Source: VXRJ01 sp964636705 (lineage in GTDB: Bacteria; Acidobacteriota; Vicinamibacteria; Vicinamibacterales; UBA8438). From it: a stretch of DNA of 64,000 bases. Positions within the stretch are counted from its first letter, which is position 1. Every line of letters starts with the position of its first letter. The DNA is taken from assembly GCA_964636705.1 (NCBI GenBank), contig CAZWUJ010000002.1, forward strand, positions 62,001 through 126,000. Direction: 5' to 3'. The notes under the pieces were generated by a model, which was not told the DNA's origin, ran no database searches, and was given only the letters and a program-made list of their open reading frames with translations. This document shows, in pieces, positions 44,264 through 53,126 of this stretch. The position numbers were made by a program, and so were the translations under genes.

Positions 44264-44677
44264 TCAGGGACCGGGACGCTTTCCGGGCAAGACGGCGGGA
44301 CGGACACGCTCCCCGGGATCGACCTTGACGAGCGCCGTTCCGAGGCGCTGCTCCCAGTCGCCGACGCCACGCGCGAGTTCCTGCTTCACGTAGTTGACGA
44401 ACTCGTTCACCTCCCGCTGCATTCGGTCCATCTTGTCGCGCATATTGAGGATTATCTCGACGCCCGCGAGGTTGACACCCAGATCGCGCGTGAGTGAGAG
44501 GATCGTCTCGAGCCGTTCCAGGTCCGCGTCGCCGTACAGGCGTGTGTTGCCGTCGGAACGCGATGGCGTCAGCAGCCCCTCGCGCTCGTACATGCGCAGG
44601 GTCTGTGGATGGATGCCATAGCGTTGGGCCACGGCGCTGATCATGTAGCGACCCTCACGATTCGATTTGTCCGTCAT
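44264..44677 (-). CDS. hspR: MerR-family heat-shock regulator HspR
   Basis: A 137-residue MerR-type regulator. The winged helix-turn-helix reads YMISAVAQRYGIHPQTLRMYEREGLL, followed by TRLYGDADLERL and a coiled-coil dimer helix. This is the HspR pattern, and its place behind dnaK and dnaJ matches the actinobacterial operon in which HspR with DnaK represses the same genes. I did not find the canonical HAIR operator upstream of dnaK. Confidence 0.88.
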   Translation of the reverse strand: MTDKSNREGRYMISAVAQRYGIHPQTLRMYEREGLLTPSRSDGNTRLYGDADLERLETILSLTRDLGVNLAGVEIILNMRDKMDRMQREVNEFVNYVKQELARGVGDWEQRLGTALVKVDPGERVRPAVLPGKRPGP

Positions 44678-44739
44678 CCTCCTGGCCTCACTACAACCGC
44701 CGCGTTGAGATCCGCGAAACGACAGCCTCCACGGGTTGT

Positions 44740-45864
44740 CTATGTCTTCCCGAACAGCTCCCGCCGGACATCGCTCGCGTGGAGCTCCCCGAACTCACGC
44801 AGGAGGCTCTTCGAGCGTTCATCCGAAACCTCTGGCAGAACGACGTTCACCGTCACCACGAGGTCGCCGCGACGGCCTTCTCGATCCGCACTGGCAACAC
44901 CACTTCCCCTGACTCGGAAGCGCTGGCCCGACGTCGTGCCGGCCGGCACGTGGACGGTTGCGGCTCCGTCAAGTGTCGGCACCTCGATCGCCGCACCGAG
45001 CACCGCCTCATGGATCGCTATTGGCAGATTGAGCAGCAGGTCGTCCCCGTCCCTGCGGAAATGCGGGTGCGTTCCCACCCGCGACACCAGAAACAGATCC
45101 CCGGGCGGCGCGCCGCGCAGCCCCGCGTTGCCCTTTGCCGGAACCCGCAAGCGTGTTCCGTTGTCGACCCCGGGCGGGACATTCACCGTGATCTCTTCCT
45201 CCAACTCCGCCACGCCGCGCCCGCCGCAGGCGCTGCAGGCCTGATGGCGGAGACGTCCGGTGCCCACGCAATCCCCGCATCGCGTGGAAAAGACCATGTG
45301 GCCACGGCGCCACCGGAGGGTTCCGCTGCCTTCACAGTTCGTGCATTCCGCTTCCGCGCCGCGCCGGCGGCCGGCGCCGCCGCATCGGCCGCACGCTTCG
45401 AGACGGGTGATCGTCAGGCGGCGACCGACCCCGCGCATCGCCTCTTCGAACGTCAACCGGATCTCCGCGAAGAGATCACTCCCTCGCTGCTGCGTTCCCC
45501 GCGCTCCCGGTCGCCTGGCTGCGTTCGGCGCCGCTTCGGCGAAAAGGTCCGCGAAGGTAGCGGACGATCTCTCGCTACCGCCGCCGGGAGAGAAGTCAAA
45601 CCCCTGAAACTGCACCGCGGGGACCGGGGTGTCGTCCGCGGCTTCGGACTGGGAGCCACGCAAATCGTACGCCCGGCGTCGATCCGGGTCCTTCAGCGTT
45701 TCGTACGCTTCAGCGACCGCCTGGTAGAAAGCTGCGGCTTCCGGATCTCCCGGATTGATCCCCGGGTGGTATCGCCGGGCGAGCCGCTTATGGGCACGGC
45801 GCAGGTCGGCCAGTGTCGCCGATCGCTTGACGCCCAGGACCACGTAGAAGTCCACCCGTGCCAA
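44740..45864 (-). CDS. dnaJ: DnaJ co-chaperone with HPG in place of HPD
   Basis: A 374-residue type I J-protein. It has a J-domain (1-68), a Gly/Phe-type linker, four zinc repeats CGRCGGAG, CTNCEGSG, CGDCVGTG and CSACGGRG, and the C-terminal substrate domains. The invariant J-domain tripeptide HPD reads His33-Pro34-Gly35. The Asp normally triggers DnaK ATP hydrolysis, so stimulation may be weak or the local DnaK may be adapted. It lies 51 bases behind dnaK and 62 before hspR, all in one apparent operon. Confidence 0.93.
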   Translation of the reverse strand: MARVDFYVVLGVKRSATLADLRRAHKRLARRYHPGINPGDPEAAAFYQAVAEAYETLKDPDRRRAYDLRGSQSEAADDTPVPAVQFQGFDFSPGGGSERSSATFADLFAEAAPNAARRPGARGTQQRGSDLFAEIRLTFEEAMRGVGRRLTITRLEACGRCGGAGRRRGAEAECTNCEGSGTLRWRRGHMVFSTRCGDCVGTGRLRHQACSACGGRGVAELEEEITVNVPPGVDNGTRLRVPAKGNAGLRGAPPGDLFLVSRVGTHPHFRRDGDDLLLNLPIAIHEAVLGAAIEVPTLDGAATVHVPAGTTSGQRFRVRGSGVASADREGRRGDLVVTVNVVLPEVSDERSKSLLREFGELHASDVRRELFGKT

Positions 45865-45915
45865 CGTTCACTCCCCCATCTGATCCGGCGCGTCGACGGC
45901 GGTCAGGAACCGCGG

Positions 45916-47838
45916 CTACGGCTTCTGGTCGTCCACCACTTCCGCGTCGATTACATCGCCGTCACCCCCGTTCGAGCCGGGCGGTGGACCAGCGCCGCCT
46001 GCCTTCCCGTTGGTCGCATCGGCAGCCGTCTGCTCCTGTGCCGACTGGGCGTAGAGCTTCTGCGATACCCCTTGCATGGCGGCCATGAGCGCCTCGAGGC
46101 CCTGCTTGATCCCGGAAGCGTCATCCTTCTCCACAGCGGACTTGAGCGACGCTACTGCCTCTTCCACCGGCTTCCTGTCCTCGGCGGCAAGCTTGTCGCC
46201 CGCATCGGCCAGGAGCTTGTCTGCCTGGTAGATCGCCTGGTCGGCCTGGTTCTTCGTTTCGATCGCCTCACGGCGCGTCTTGTCTTCGGCCGCGTGAGAC
46301 TCCGCCTCGCGCACCTTCGCTTCGACCTCGTCCTTCGAGAGGCCGCTCTCGGCGGTGATCGTGATGTGCTGCTCCTTGCCCGTACCGAGATCCTTGGCGC
46401 TCACGTTGACGATGCCGTTGGCGTCGATATCAAACGTGACCTCGATTTGTGGCATTCCCCGCGGGGCAGGCGGAATGCCATCGAGATGGAACTTCCCGAG
46501 CGTCCGGTTGTCGACGGCCATGGTCCGTTCGCCCTGCAGGACGTGCACCTCGACACTCGGCTGATTGTCGGCCGCCGTGGAAAAGACCTCGCTCTTCTTT
46601 GTCGGAATGGTGGTGTTCCGATCGATCAGCGTCGTCATGACGCCCCCCAGGGTCTCGATGCCGAGCGACAGCGGCGTCACATCGAGCAGCAGCAGGTCCT
46701 TCACCTCTCCGGCAAGCACGCCCGCCTGGACCGCGGCGCCGATTGCCACAACCTCGTCCGGATTGACACCGCGATGGGGCTCCTTACCGAACAGGTCCTT
46801 GACGATCTGCTGCACCTTCGGCACGCGCGTCGAGCCGCCCACCAACACGACTTCGTCGACCTGTGACGGCTCGATGTTGGCGTCGGCCAGGGCTCGCTTG
46901 ACGGGCTCGATTGTCCGCCGCAATAGGCCATCCACCAATTGCTCGAACTTCGCACGCGTCAGTTTCGTCTGCAGGTGTTTCGGTCCGGACTGATCCGCCG
47001 TGATGAAGGGCAGATTGATCTCGGTCTCCACCACGGTGGAGAGCTCCATCTTCGCCTTTTCGGCGGCCTCCTTCAGCCGTTGCAGAGCCATCCGATCCTT
47101 GCTCAGGTCGATGCCTTCGTCGCTCTTGAACTCCTCCACGATCCAGTCGATGAGGCGCTGATCCAGATTGTCGCCACCCAGGTGAGTGTCACCGTTCGTC
47201 GACTTGACCTCGACCACTCCCTCGCCCACCTCGAGAATGGAGATGTCGAAAGTGCCGCCACCGAAGTCGTAGACCGCGATCGTCTCGTCCGCCTTCTTGT
47301 CCAGGCCGTAGGCCAGCGCCGCCGCCGTCGGCTCGTTGACGATGCGCAACACTTCGAGTCCGGCGATCTGGCCGGCGTCCTTCGTCGCCTGACGCTGCGC
47401 GTCGTTGAAGTACGCGGGCACGGTGATGACCGCCTTGGCCACTTTCTGTCCGAGATGCTCCTCTGCCGACTGCTTCAGCTTCTGCAGCACCATCGCGGAC
47501 AACTCCGGCGGCGAAAGCTCCTTGCCTCCCGCCCTGATTCGAGCATCACCGTTCTTGGCGCGCACCACTTCGTAGGGAACCATGCCCATTTCCTCGGTTA
47601 CTTCTCCGAAGCGGCGCCCCATGAAGCGCTTGATCGAGAAGACCGTGTTCTCGGGATTGGTCACCGCCTGCCGCTTCGCCACCTGACCGACCAGCCGCTC
47701 GCTCGACTTCGCGAAGGCGACGACCGAAGGCGTGGTCCGCTGCCCCTCCGCATTCGTGATGACAGTCGGCTCACCACCCTCGATGACCGCGACGACCGAG
47801 TTCGTCGTGCCGAGATCGACACCAATAATCTTGCTCAT
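45916..47838 (-). CDS. dnaK: Hsp70 chaperone DnaK
   Basis: A 640-residue Hsp70. The ATPase domain starts IGVDLGTTNSVVAVIEGG and has the phosphate-binding VYDFGGGTFDISIL, with the linker near LLLDVTPLSLGIETLGG. The substrate domain contains QGERTMAVDNRTLGKFHLDGIP, and the acidic C-terminus ends GDVIDAEVVDDQKP. The full length is normal. It is the first gene of dnaK-dnaJ-hspR-dnaC-like-hemW and is driven by a strong promoter at 47910-47938. Confidence 0.97.
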   Translation of the reverse strand: MSKIIGVDLGTTNSVVAVIEGGEPTVITNAEGQRTTPSVVAFAKSSERLVGQVAKRQAVTNPENTVFSIKRFMGRRFGEVTEEMGMVPYEVVRAKNGDARIRAGGKELSPPELSAMVLQKLKQSAEEHLGQKVAKAVITVPAYFNDAQRQATKDAGQIAGLEVLRIVNEPTAAALAYGLDKKADETIAVYDFGGGTFDISILEVGEGVVEVKSTNGDTHLGGDNLDQRLIDWIVEEFKSDEGIDLSKDRMALQRLKEAAEKAKMELSTVVETEINLPFITADQSGPKHLQTKLTRAKFEQLVDGLLRRTIEPVKRALADANIEPSQVDEVVLVGGSTRVPKVQQIVKDLFGKEPHRGVNPDEVVAIGAAVQAGVLAGEVKDLLLLDVTPLSLGIETLGGVMTTLIDRNTTIPTKKSEVFSTAADNQPSVEVHVLQGERTMAVDNRTLGKFHLDGIPPAPRGMPQIEVTFDIDANGIVNVSAKDLGTGKEQHITITAESGLSKDEVEAKVREAESHAAEDKTRREAIETKNQADQAIYQADKLLADAGDKLAAEDRKPVEEAVASLKSAVEKDDASGIKQGLEALMAAMQGVSQKLYAQSAQEQTAADATNGKAGGAGPPPGSNGGDGDVIDAEVVDDQKP

Positions 47839-47909
47839 GTTCCTGCCCGCTGCCTCTCCTCGTGTTCACCGGCGGTCGACCCCGAGCCGACCCTTTTGTA
47901 GATGTCACT

Positions 47910-47938
47910 ATAATAAAATCTGAGTGTTTCTATGTCAA
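47910..47938 (-). promoter_or_regulatory. dnaK operon promoter (TTGACA-N17-TATTAT)
   Basis: On the minus strand a perfect TTGACA (47938-47933) is followed after exactly 17 bases by TATTAT (47915-47910). The predicted start near 47903 leaves a 5' leader of about 65 bases. This AT-rich patch stands out from its GC-rich surroundings. On the plus strand the same patch reads TATAAT (47909-47914), but without a good -35. Confidence 0.75.
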
Positions 47939-47946
47939 TAGCGTTC

Positions 47947-47978
47947 CTTGCTCGCCGGGCCGACTCCGCGCGAGCAAG
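47947..47978. promoter_or_regulatory. Inverted repeat between dnaK and the penicillin-binding protein gene
   Basis: Arms CTTGCTCGC (47947-47955) and GCGAGCAAG (47970-47978) pair perfectly over nine bases with a 14-base centre. It lies just upstream of the dnaK -35. It shares the CTTG/CAAG ends of the HAIR operator (CTTGAGT-N7-ACTCAAG) but not its core. It could be an HspR-type operator or an RNA hairpin. Confidence 0.45.
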
Positions 47979-48005
47979 CGGGCTGCGACCCTGCTAGAAT
48001 GGGGC

Positions 48006-50306
48006 GTGCCCAAGCCGAGGCGGCGGGCCCGCCGCGCGCTCGTTCTCGCGGCGTTCGTGGCCGTCGCCCTCTTCGGGATAGCGACCGGCGTCCTTCTCGC
48101 CTATTCCCCCGATCTGCCGGAAATCGCAGCGCTGGACGACTACGCGCCCGGCACCATCACGCGGGTTCATGCGCAAAACGGAGAACTGATTGGGGAATTC
48201 GCGACACAGCGCCGGGTCGTCATCGGATACGACGACATACCGGAAGTGCTCCGGAACGCTATCGTCGCAGCGGAGGACGGCGAGTTCTTCGAACACATTG
48301 GCCTCAACATTCCCCGAATCCTGATCACGCTCGTCAACAACATCCTGGCCGGCGACCTCCGCGCGGCCGGCGCCAGCACGCTGACCCAACAGCTGGCGAG
48401 GAACATCACCGTCGGCGGCGATCGGCTCGGGCTGGAGAAGACCTGGCAGCGGAAACTGCGCGAGGCGTACTACACCTTTCATCTCGAGAAGCGCTATACG
48501 AAGCGCGAAATCCTTGCGCTCTACGCCAACCAGATGTTCCTCGGCACGGCGACACGCGCGGCCGACGGCGTCGAGGCGGCCTCGCAACTCTACTTCGGCA
48601 AGTCGGCGCGCGACCTTGAACTCGGTGAAGCGGCGATGATCGCGGGCATCTTCCAGTCGCCCGCACGGCAGAGCCCGCTGGTGAACATGGCGGCGGCGAC
48701 CCGGCGGCGGAACTACACCCTGGGGCGGATGGCCGATGAAGGCTACATCACGGACGCCGAGGCCGAGGCGGAGATGGCAAAGCCGATCGTCCTCGCGCCC
48801 CGGCGGCAGCGCGCGAACGCCATCGCACCCTACTTCCTCGAGGAGGTCCGACAGCACCTGGAAGAGAACTTCGGCGCCACGGACCTGTACGAAGGAGGCC
48901 TTGTCGTCCACACCACAATGGACCTTGAACTGCAGCGCGCCGCGAATCGCGCTGTGTCCGAAGGCTTGCGTGCGGTTGACAAGAGACACGGCTACCGCGG
49001 ACCGCGACGGAACGTCCTCGATGGAACGGACGCCGTCGAGTCCATCGACGCGTTCGTGCATCCGCGATGGCTCTACCCCATAGCCGCTGGCGACCTGACG
49101 CCGGCGGTAGTCACCCGCACGACCGCCGAGACGATCGAGGTTCGCGCCGGAACGCACGTTCTGGCGATCGACACCGACGGCTTCGCCTGGACGAGACGTG
49201 ATGCTCCCGCCGATGTGGCGGCGCCGGGCGATCTGCTGGACGTTGTCGTGACGAGCCTGCCGGCCGAGCCGGGTGGCGTCGGGACGGCCACCCTGGACCA
49301 GGAACCGGTGGTAGAGGGCGCCCTTCTGGCAATCGACAACCGGACTGGAAACATCCTCGCGATGGTGGGCGGCTACGACTTCGAGCGAAGCAGGTTCAAC
49401 CGGGCCACGCAAGCGGCGCGCCAGGTCGGCTCGCTCTTCAAGGGCATTCTCTACGCGGCGGCGATCGATCAGGGATGGACCGCGTCGAGCATCGTCATGG
49501 ACGAACCGGTCAGCTTTGAAGTCGGGCCCAATCAACCCCCGTATCGGCCTACCAACTACGACAACGAGCACGAGGGTGCGATCACCATCCGACGCGCCTT
49601 GGAGGATTCCCGCAATATTCCGGCCGTCTGGCTGATGAACGAAGTGGGCCCCGAGACAGTCGTGGACTTCGCGCGCCGCGTCGGCTTCACGTCGCCCATC
49701 CCGCCGTTTCTGTCGGTGGCGCTCGGGTCGGCCGAAGCGACACTGGTTGAGGTAACGAGCGCCTATTCCGTCTTTCCGAACGCCGGGCGTCGAATGTTGC
49801 CCTTCATGGTGCAACGGGTCCTGGATCGCGAAGGGAATCTGCTCGAGGAAACCCGCCCGCAGTCACGTGATGCTCTCCGGGAAGACACGGCGTTCATCAT
49901 CGCCAACCTGATGCAGGGCGTCGTGCAGCGTGGCACCGGCCGGCGTGCCGCATTTGCACTCAACTGGCCACTCGGCGGCAAGACGGGCACGGTGGACGAC
50001 TATACGGACGCCTGGTTCGTCGGCTTCGATCCGGACGTCACTCTCGGAGTCTGGGTGGGATACGACGAGAAGCGGACGCTAGGGGATCGCGAGCAGGCCT
50101 CCGCCGTGGCGCTGCCGATATGGATCGACTTCATGGAGGCCTACGTCGCGCGCCAGGAAGGACGTCCCTCTTTCGTTCCACCCGAGAACATCGTCTTCCA
50201 CTCCGTGGTGCCGGAAACCGGTGAGATTGCCCCGCCCTGGCTGCGCGGCGCAATCCAGGAAGCGTTCATTGCCGGCACTGAGCCGGGCGCCGCCATCCGC
50301 CGCTAG
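48006..50306 (+). CDS. Class A penicillin-binding protein 1A (bifunctional peptidoglycan synthase)
   Basis: A 766-residue membrane-anchored murein synthase. After the anchor (ALVLAAFVAVALFGIATGVLLAY), the glycosyltransferase domain has the catalytic Glu in AAEDGEFFEHIG and the second motif GASTLTQQLARN. The transpeptidase domain carries SxxK (GSLFKG), SxN (DSRNIP) and KTG (GGKTGTVDDY). The GTG at 48006 is preferred because TGC-TAGAAT ends 5 bases before it, although a leader and ribosome site are lacking. The TAG stop falls in repeat copy C, shared with convergent prfB. Confidence 0.93.
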   Translation: MPKPRRRARRALVLAAFVAVALFGIATGVLLAYSPDLPEIAALDDYAPGTITRVHAQNGELIGEFATQRRVVIGYDDIPEVLRNAIVAAEDGEFFEHIGLNIPRILITLVNNILAGDLRAAGASTLTQQLARNITVGGDRLGLEKTWQRKLREAYYTFHLEKRYTKREILALYANQMFLGTATRAADGVEAASQLYFGKSARDLELGEAAMIAGIFQSPARQSPLVNMAAATRRRNYTLGRMADEGYITDAEAEAEMAKPIVLAPRRQRANAIAPYFLEEVRQHLEENFGATDLYEGGLVVHTTMDLELQRAANRAVSEGLRAVDKRHGYRGPRRNVLDGTDAVESIDAFVHPRWLYPIAAGDLTPAVVTRTTAETIEVRAGTHVLAIDTDGFAWTRRDAPADVAAPGDLLDVVVTSLPAEPGGVGTATLDQEPVVEGALLAIDNRTGNILAMVGGYDFERSRFNRATQAARQVGSLFKGILYAAAIDQGWTASSIVMDEPVSFEVGPNQPPYRPTNYDNEHEGAITIRRALEDSRNIPAVWLMNEVGPETVVDFARRVGFTSPIPPFLSVALGSAEATLVEVTSAYSVFPNAGRRMLPFMVQRVLDREGNLLEETRPQSRDALREDTAFIIANLMQGVVQRGTGRRAAFALNWPLGGKTGTVDDYTDAWFVGFDPDVTLGVWVGYDEKRTLGDREQASAVALPIWIDFMEAYVARQEGRPSFVPPENIVFHSVVPETGEIAPPWLRGAIQEAFIAGTEPGAAIRR

Positions 50307-50343
50307 CCCGCACCGTTCCACGGCGCAGACTCCTGGCTGCTAG
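50302..50343. repeat. Dispersed intergenic hairpin repeat, copy C (short)
   Basis: It starts GCTAGCCCG, then joins directly to GCACCGTTCCACGGCGCAGAC, the second hairpin of copies A and B, so the first hairpin is deleted. It ends CTGCTAG. The stop codons of the convergent penicillin-binding protein and prfB genes both lie in it, and it may act as a two-way terminator. Confidence 0.7.
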
Positions 50344-51447
50344 ACCGGACGCGCTTTCTGCATCAGGTACGCCTTGATGAACGGATCGAGGTCGCCATCA
50401 AGCACCTTGTCTACGTTCCCCTCCTCGAGCTTCGTCCGATGGTCCTTGACCAACCGATAGGGCTGCAGCACATAGCTGCGGATCTGACTCCCGAAAGCGA
50501 TCTCCTTCTTCTCCCCGCCCAGTCTTTCGAGACGGTCCTGCTGTTCCTGCATCCGAAGGTCGTACAATCGCGACCGCAGCACTGACATGGCCGCATCCCG
50601 GTTCCTGTGCTGTGACCGCTCGTTCTGACACGACACCACGATGCCGGTCGGCAGGTGCGTGATTCGGACGGCCGAATCCGTTACGTTCACGTGCTGTCCT
50701 CCAGCGCCGCTCGACCGGTACGTGTCGACACGAAGATCCCCCTCGTCGATCTCCACGTCTATGTCGTCCGGCAGCTCCGGCCACACCAGCACCGATGCGA
50801 ACGAAGTATGCCGCCGAGACGCCTGATCGAACGGTGAGATTCGGACCAGACGATGGACCCCTGCTTCGGCGAGAAGCAGCCCGTACGCATACTCCCCCCT
50901 GACAGTGATCGTTGCGCTCTTGAGCCCGGCCTCCTCGCCCGGTGACGCCTCGATCACTTGACGCGTGAAGCCGCGCCTCTCGGTCCAGCGGAGATACATC
51001 CTGAGGAGCATCTCCGTCCAGTCCTGTGAGTCGATACCCCCGGCGCCCGGCTGAAACGAGACAATCGCGTTGCGGTGATCGTGCTCACCGGCGAGCATCT
51101 TGCGGACTTCGCCCGCCTCCACCTCCGCCGCGAACTCGTCGAGCGCAGCCGCAAGGTCGGACGCGACGTCCTCGCCCTGCTCGGCCCACTCCAGGAGGAC
51201 GGCCAGATCGCCGTCACGCGTGCTCAGCGAGCCGGCAAGATCGGCATCTTCCTGGAGACGGCGGCGGCGCTGCAGCACCTGTTGAGCGGTTGCCTGATCG
51301 CTCCAGAAATCAGCCGCGCCGGCCCGTCGCTCGAGTCTCTCGATTTCTTCCGCAATGCCGTCCGGGTCAAAGATAACTCCGCAAATCGGCTGCTCGCTTC
51401 ACGAGGTTCTGGTAACGCCGAATCTGTTCTTCCAACGTGATGGCCAA
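50340..51447 (-). CDS. prfB: Peptide chain release factor 2, programmed +1 frameshift
   Basis: The protein is made from two frames. The zero frame runs from TTG 51447 (after GGAAGGAG) through 26 codons (AITLEEQIRRYQNLVKRAAD, then LRSYL) to CTT-TGA at 51372-51367. A +1 shift gives DPDGIAEEIERLERRAG onward to the stop at 50340, for 368 residues in total. The later part has the SPF anticodon tripeptide (ISPFDQ) and the GGQ motif (SGAGGQHVN) of RF2. The SD-like CGGAG ahead of TATCTTTGAC copies the E. coli autoregulatory site: low RF2 slows decoding of the UGA and favours the shift. Confidence 0.94.
51367..51380 (-). promoter_or_regulatory. prfB +1 frameshift site
   Basis: The minus strand reads GGAGTTATCTTTGA, followed by C. 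CTT (51372-51370) is the slippery codon and TGA (51369-51367) the zero-frame stop. The internal SD-like GGAG lies the usual short distance upstream. Downstream codons in the +1 frame continue RF2 exactly. Confidence 0.92.
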
Positions 51448-51497
51448 AGACGGGATCTCCTTCCTCGTCCGATCGTACCGGCGATGGCGGTCGCCGC

Positions 51498-51592
51498 GCT
51501 AGCCCGACCATCGTCACCTGCGGCTCCGATGGCCGCCCAACCAGGACAGTCCACTAGCAGCCTGCACCGTTCCCACGGCGCAGACTCCTAGC
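51498..51592. repeat. Dispersed intergenic hairpin repeat, copy B
   Basis: Nearly identical to copy A over its first 50 bases, with the hairpin CCATCG/CGATGG (51508-51513, 51527-51532) and a second hairpin around CCTGCACCGTTCCCACGGCGCAG. Both ends carry CTAGC, and the lnt stop codon lies at the right end. Unlike A and C, it sits between two genes on the same strand (lnt and prfB). Confidence 0.8.
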
Positions 51593-53123
51593 GCGCTGAA
51601 ACGGCTCCCTCGCCGCGCCGACGCCACCCCAGGACTACCACCGTCACCACCGCGAGCACGTACGACGGGAGATCGCCCAACTGCCCGTACACGGTCAAAC
51701 CATCGAGCAACCTGACCTCTCCCGCCAGGACTGCGGGCTGGAACAAGGCCGACCGCACCAGCACGCGACCGTAGGGATCGACGATGCCGCTGATCCCGGT
51801 GTTCGCGGCGCGGACCAGGAAGCGGCCCTCCTCGATCGCACGCATTGCCGCCTGCTGAAAGTGCTGGTGCGGCGCGGCTGACCGCCCGTACCAGGCGTCA
51901 TTCGTGACCGTGGTGAGCAACTGGCTGCCCGCAAGTACCAACTCACGCACGAGCCCCGGATAGATGATCTCGTAGCAGATCGCCGTGCCAATCGATCCGC
52001 CGTCCACCGGCAGTGTCGTTGCGGCGTCGCCCGGCGTGAACACGCCAGCCGCCTGCACGAGCGGGGAGATAAAGAAGAGCGCGTCTCGCAAGGGTACGTA
52101 CTCGCCGAACGGCACGAGATGCTGCTTGCGGTAGATCGCCGCCGTTCCTCCCGCGTCGTCCAGCATGTACGCGGCGTTGTAGTAGTTGGTCTCGCCGCGT
52201 TCGTTCCGTGAGACTTCGGTGGTCCCGATCAGAAGATGCGCGCCGCCGGCGCGCGCCGCCGCGCGAACGTCCTCCGCCCGTGGATCGCGGTCGAAAGGGT
52301 ACGGGGTTGCTGCTTCCGGCCAGACAACCAGCGACGCGCCACGCGCCACCGCGTCACGCGTCTGGTCGAGGTACGTGTCGATAATCGCGTTCGCGCTCCG
52401 CGGGTCCCATTTGTCATCCTGAGCGATGTTCCCCTGGAGCGCCGCGACGCGCAGTGGGACGCCAGCGGTCAGGAGCGCACCGTCGGCGACACGCCAGGCG
52501 CCGAAGCCGGCCGCCGCCGCCCAGACGAGAGCGGTGGCCGCAAGGGGAGCGATCCGTGCCGCCGCGCCAGCGACCAGCAGGTATGCCACGGCTGCGTTGA
52601 GCAACAGCACCAGTGCGGAGACTCCGAGGACGCCCACGATGCTCGCGGCCTGGGCGATCGCGATCACGCTCATCTGGCTGTAACCGACCAGCACCCAGGG
52701 AAAGCCGGTGAACAGATACATGCGCCCCAATTCGGTCGTCACCCACACCGCGGGCGCCAGCAAGAGCGCCAGCGGTCCGTAGCGGCGGATGAGAACAGCC
52801 ATCCCCAAGGCAAACAGTGCCGGGAACATCGCGAGAACCAGAACGAGGAGTCCATGCACGACCCAGGCGACGGGTGGCGGCAGTCCGCCGAAGTCGACCA
52901 TAACGGCGGGAATCCAGTAGACGGCGCCGGCAAAGTAGACCATGCCGGTCAGCAGGCCGAGCTGCAGCGCCCGCCCCGGCGAGACCCCGGCGACCGCCAC
53001 GAGCAAGGGCGCCAGCGCTACCCACGCCACTGTCCCGTGGCCGAGTTGGGGAAAACTGAAGACAAGCAACAGGCCGGAAAACACGGCCAGCAGCGGGGAT
53101 GATGACGGTACCCTGATCGGCAC
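51588..53123 (-). CDS. lnt: Apolipoprotein N-acyltransferase
   Basis: A 511-residue inner-membrane enzyme that adds the third acyl chain to lipoproteins. Six or more N-terminal membrane helices precede a periplasmic nitrilase-like domain with the Glu-Lys-Cys triad: Glu in VVWPEAATPYP, Lys in YRKQHLVPFGEYVP and Cys in AICYEIIYP. A last helix (YVLAVVTVVVLGW) follows. It starts 3 bases after the SPOR gene's stop and shares the strand with prfB, so an lnt-prfB transcript is possible. Confidence 0.94.
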   Translation of the reverse strand: MPIRVPSSSPLLAVFSGLLLVFSFPQLGHGTVAWVALAPLLVAVAGVSPGRALQLGLLTGMVYFAGAVYWIPAVMVDFGGLPPPVAWVVHGLLVLVLAMFPALFALGMAVLIRRYGPLALLLAPAVWVTTELGRMYLFTGFPWVLVGYSQMSVIAIAQAASIVGVLGVSALVLLLNAAVAYLLVAGAAARIAPLAATALVWAAAAGFGAWRVADGALLTAGVPLRVAALQGNIAQDDKWDPRSANAIIDTYLDQTRDAVARGASLVVWPEAATPYPFDRDPRAEDVRAAARAGGAHLLIGTTEVSRNERGETNYYNAAYMLDDAGGTAAIYRKQHLVPFGEYVPLRDALFFISPLVQAAGVFTPGDAATTLPVDGGSIGTAICYEIIYPGLVRELVLAGSQLLTTVTNDAWYGRSAAPHQHFQQAAMRAIEEGRFLVRAANTGISGIVDPYGRVLVRSALFQPAVLAGEVRLLDGLTVYGQLGDLPSYVLAVVTVVVLGWRRRGEGAVSAR

Positions 53124-53126
53124 GGA

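Noticed and set aside
47839..48005. CIRCE or HAIR heat-shock operator
   Set aside because: Neither TTAGCACTC-N9-GAGTGCTAA nor CTTGAGT-N7-ACTCAAG is present; only a different inverted repeat is seen.
47994..49814. 606-codon minus-strand frame opposite the penicillin-binding protein
   Set aside because: Complement of a gene with all transpeptidase and glycosyltransferase motifs; no domain seen.
50340..51278. Short prfB starting inside the gene at 51278
   Set aside because: It would lack the RF2 N-terminal domain, and the upstream frame with the CTTTGA site completes the protein.
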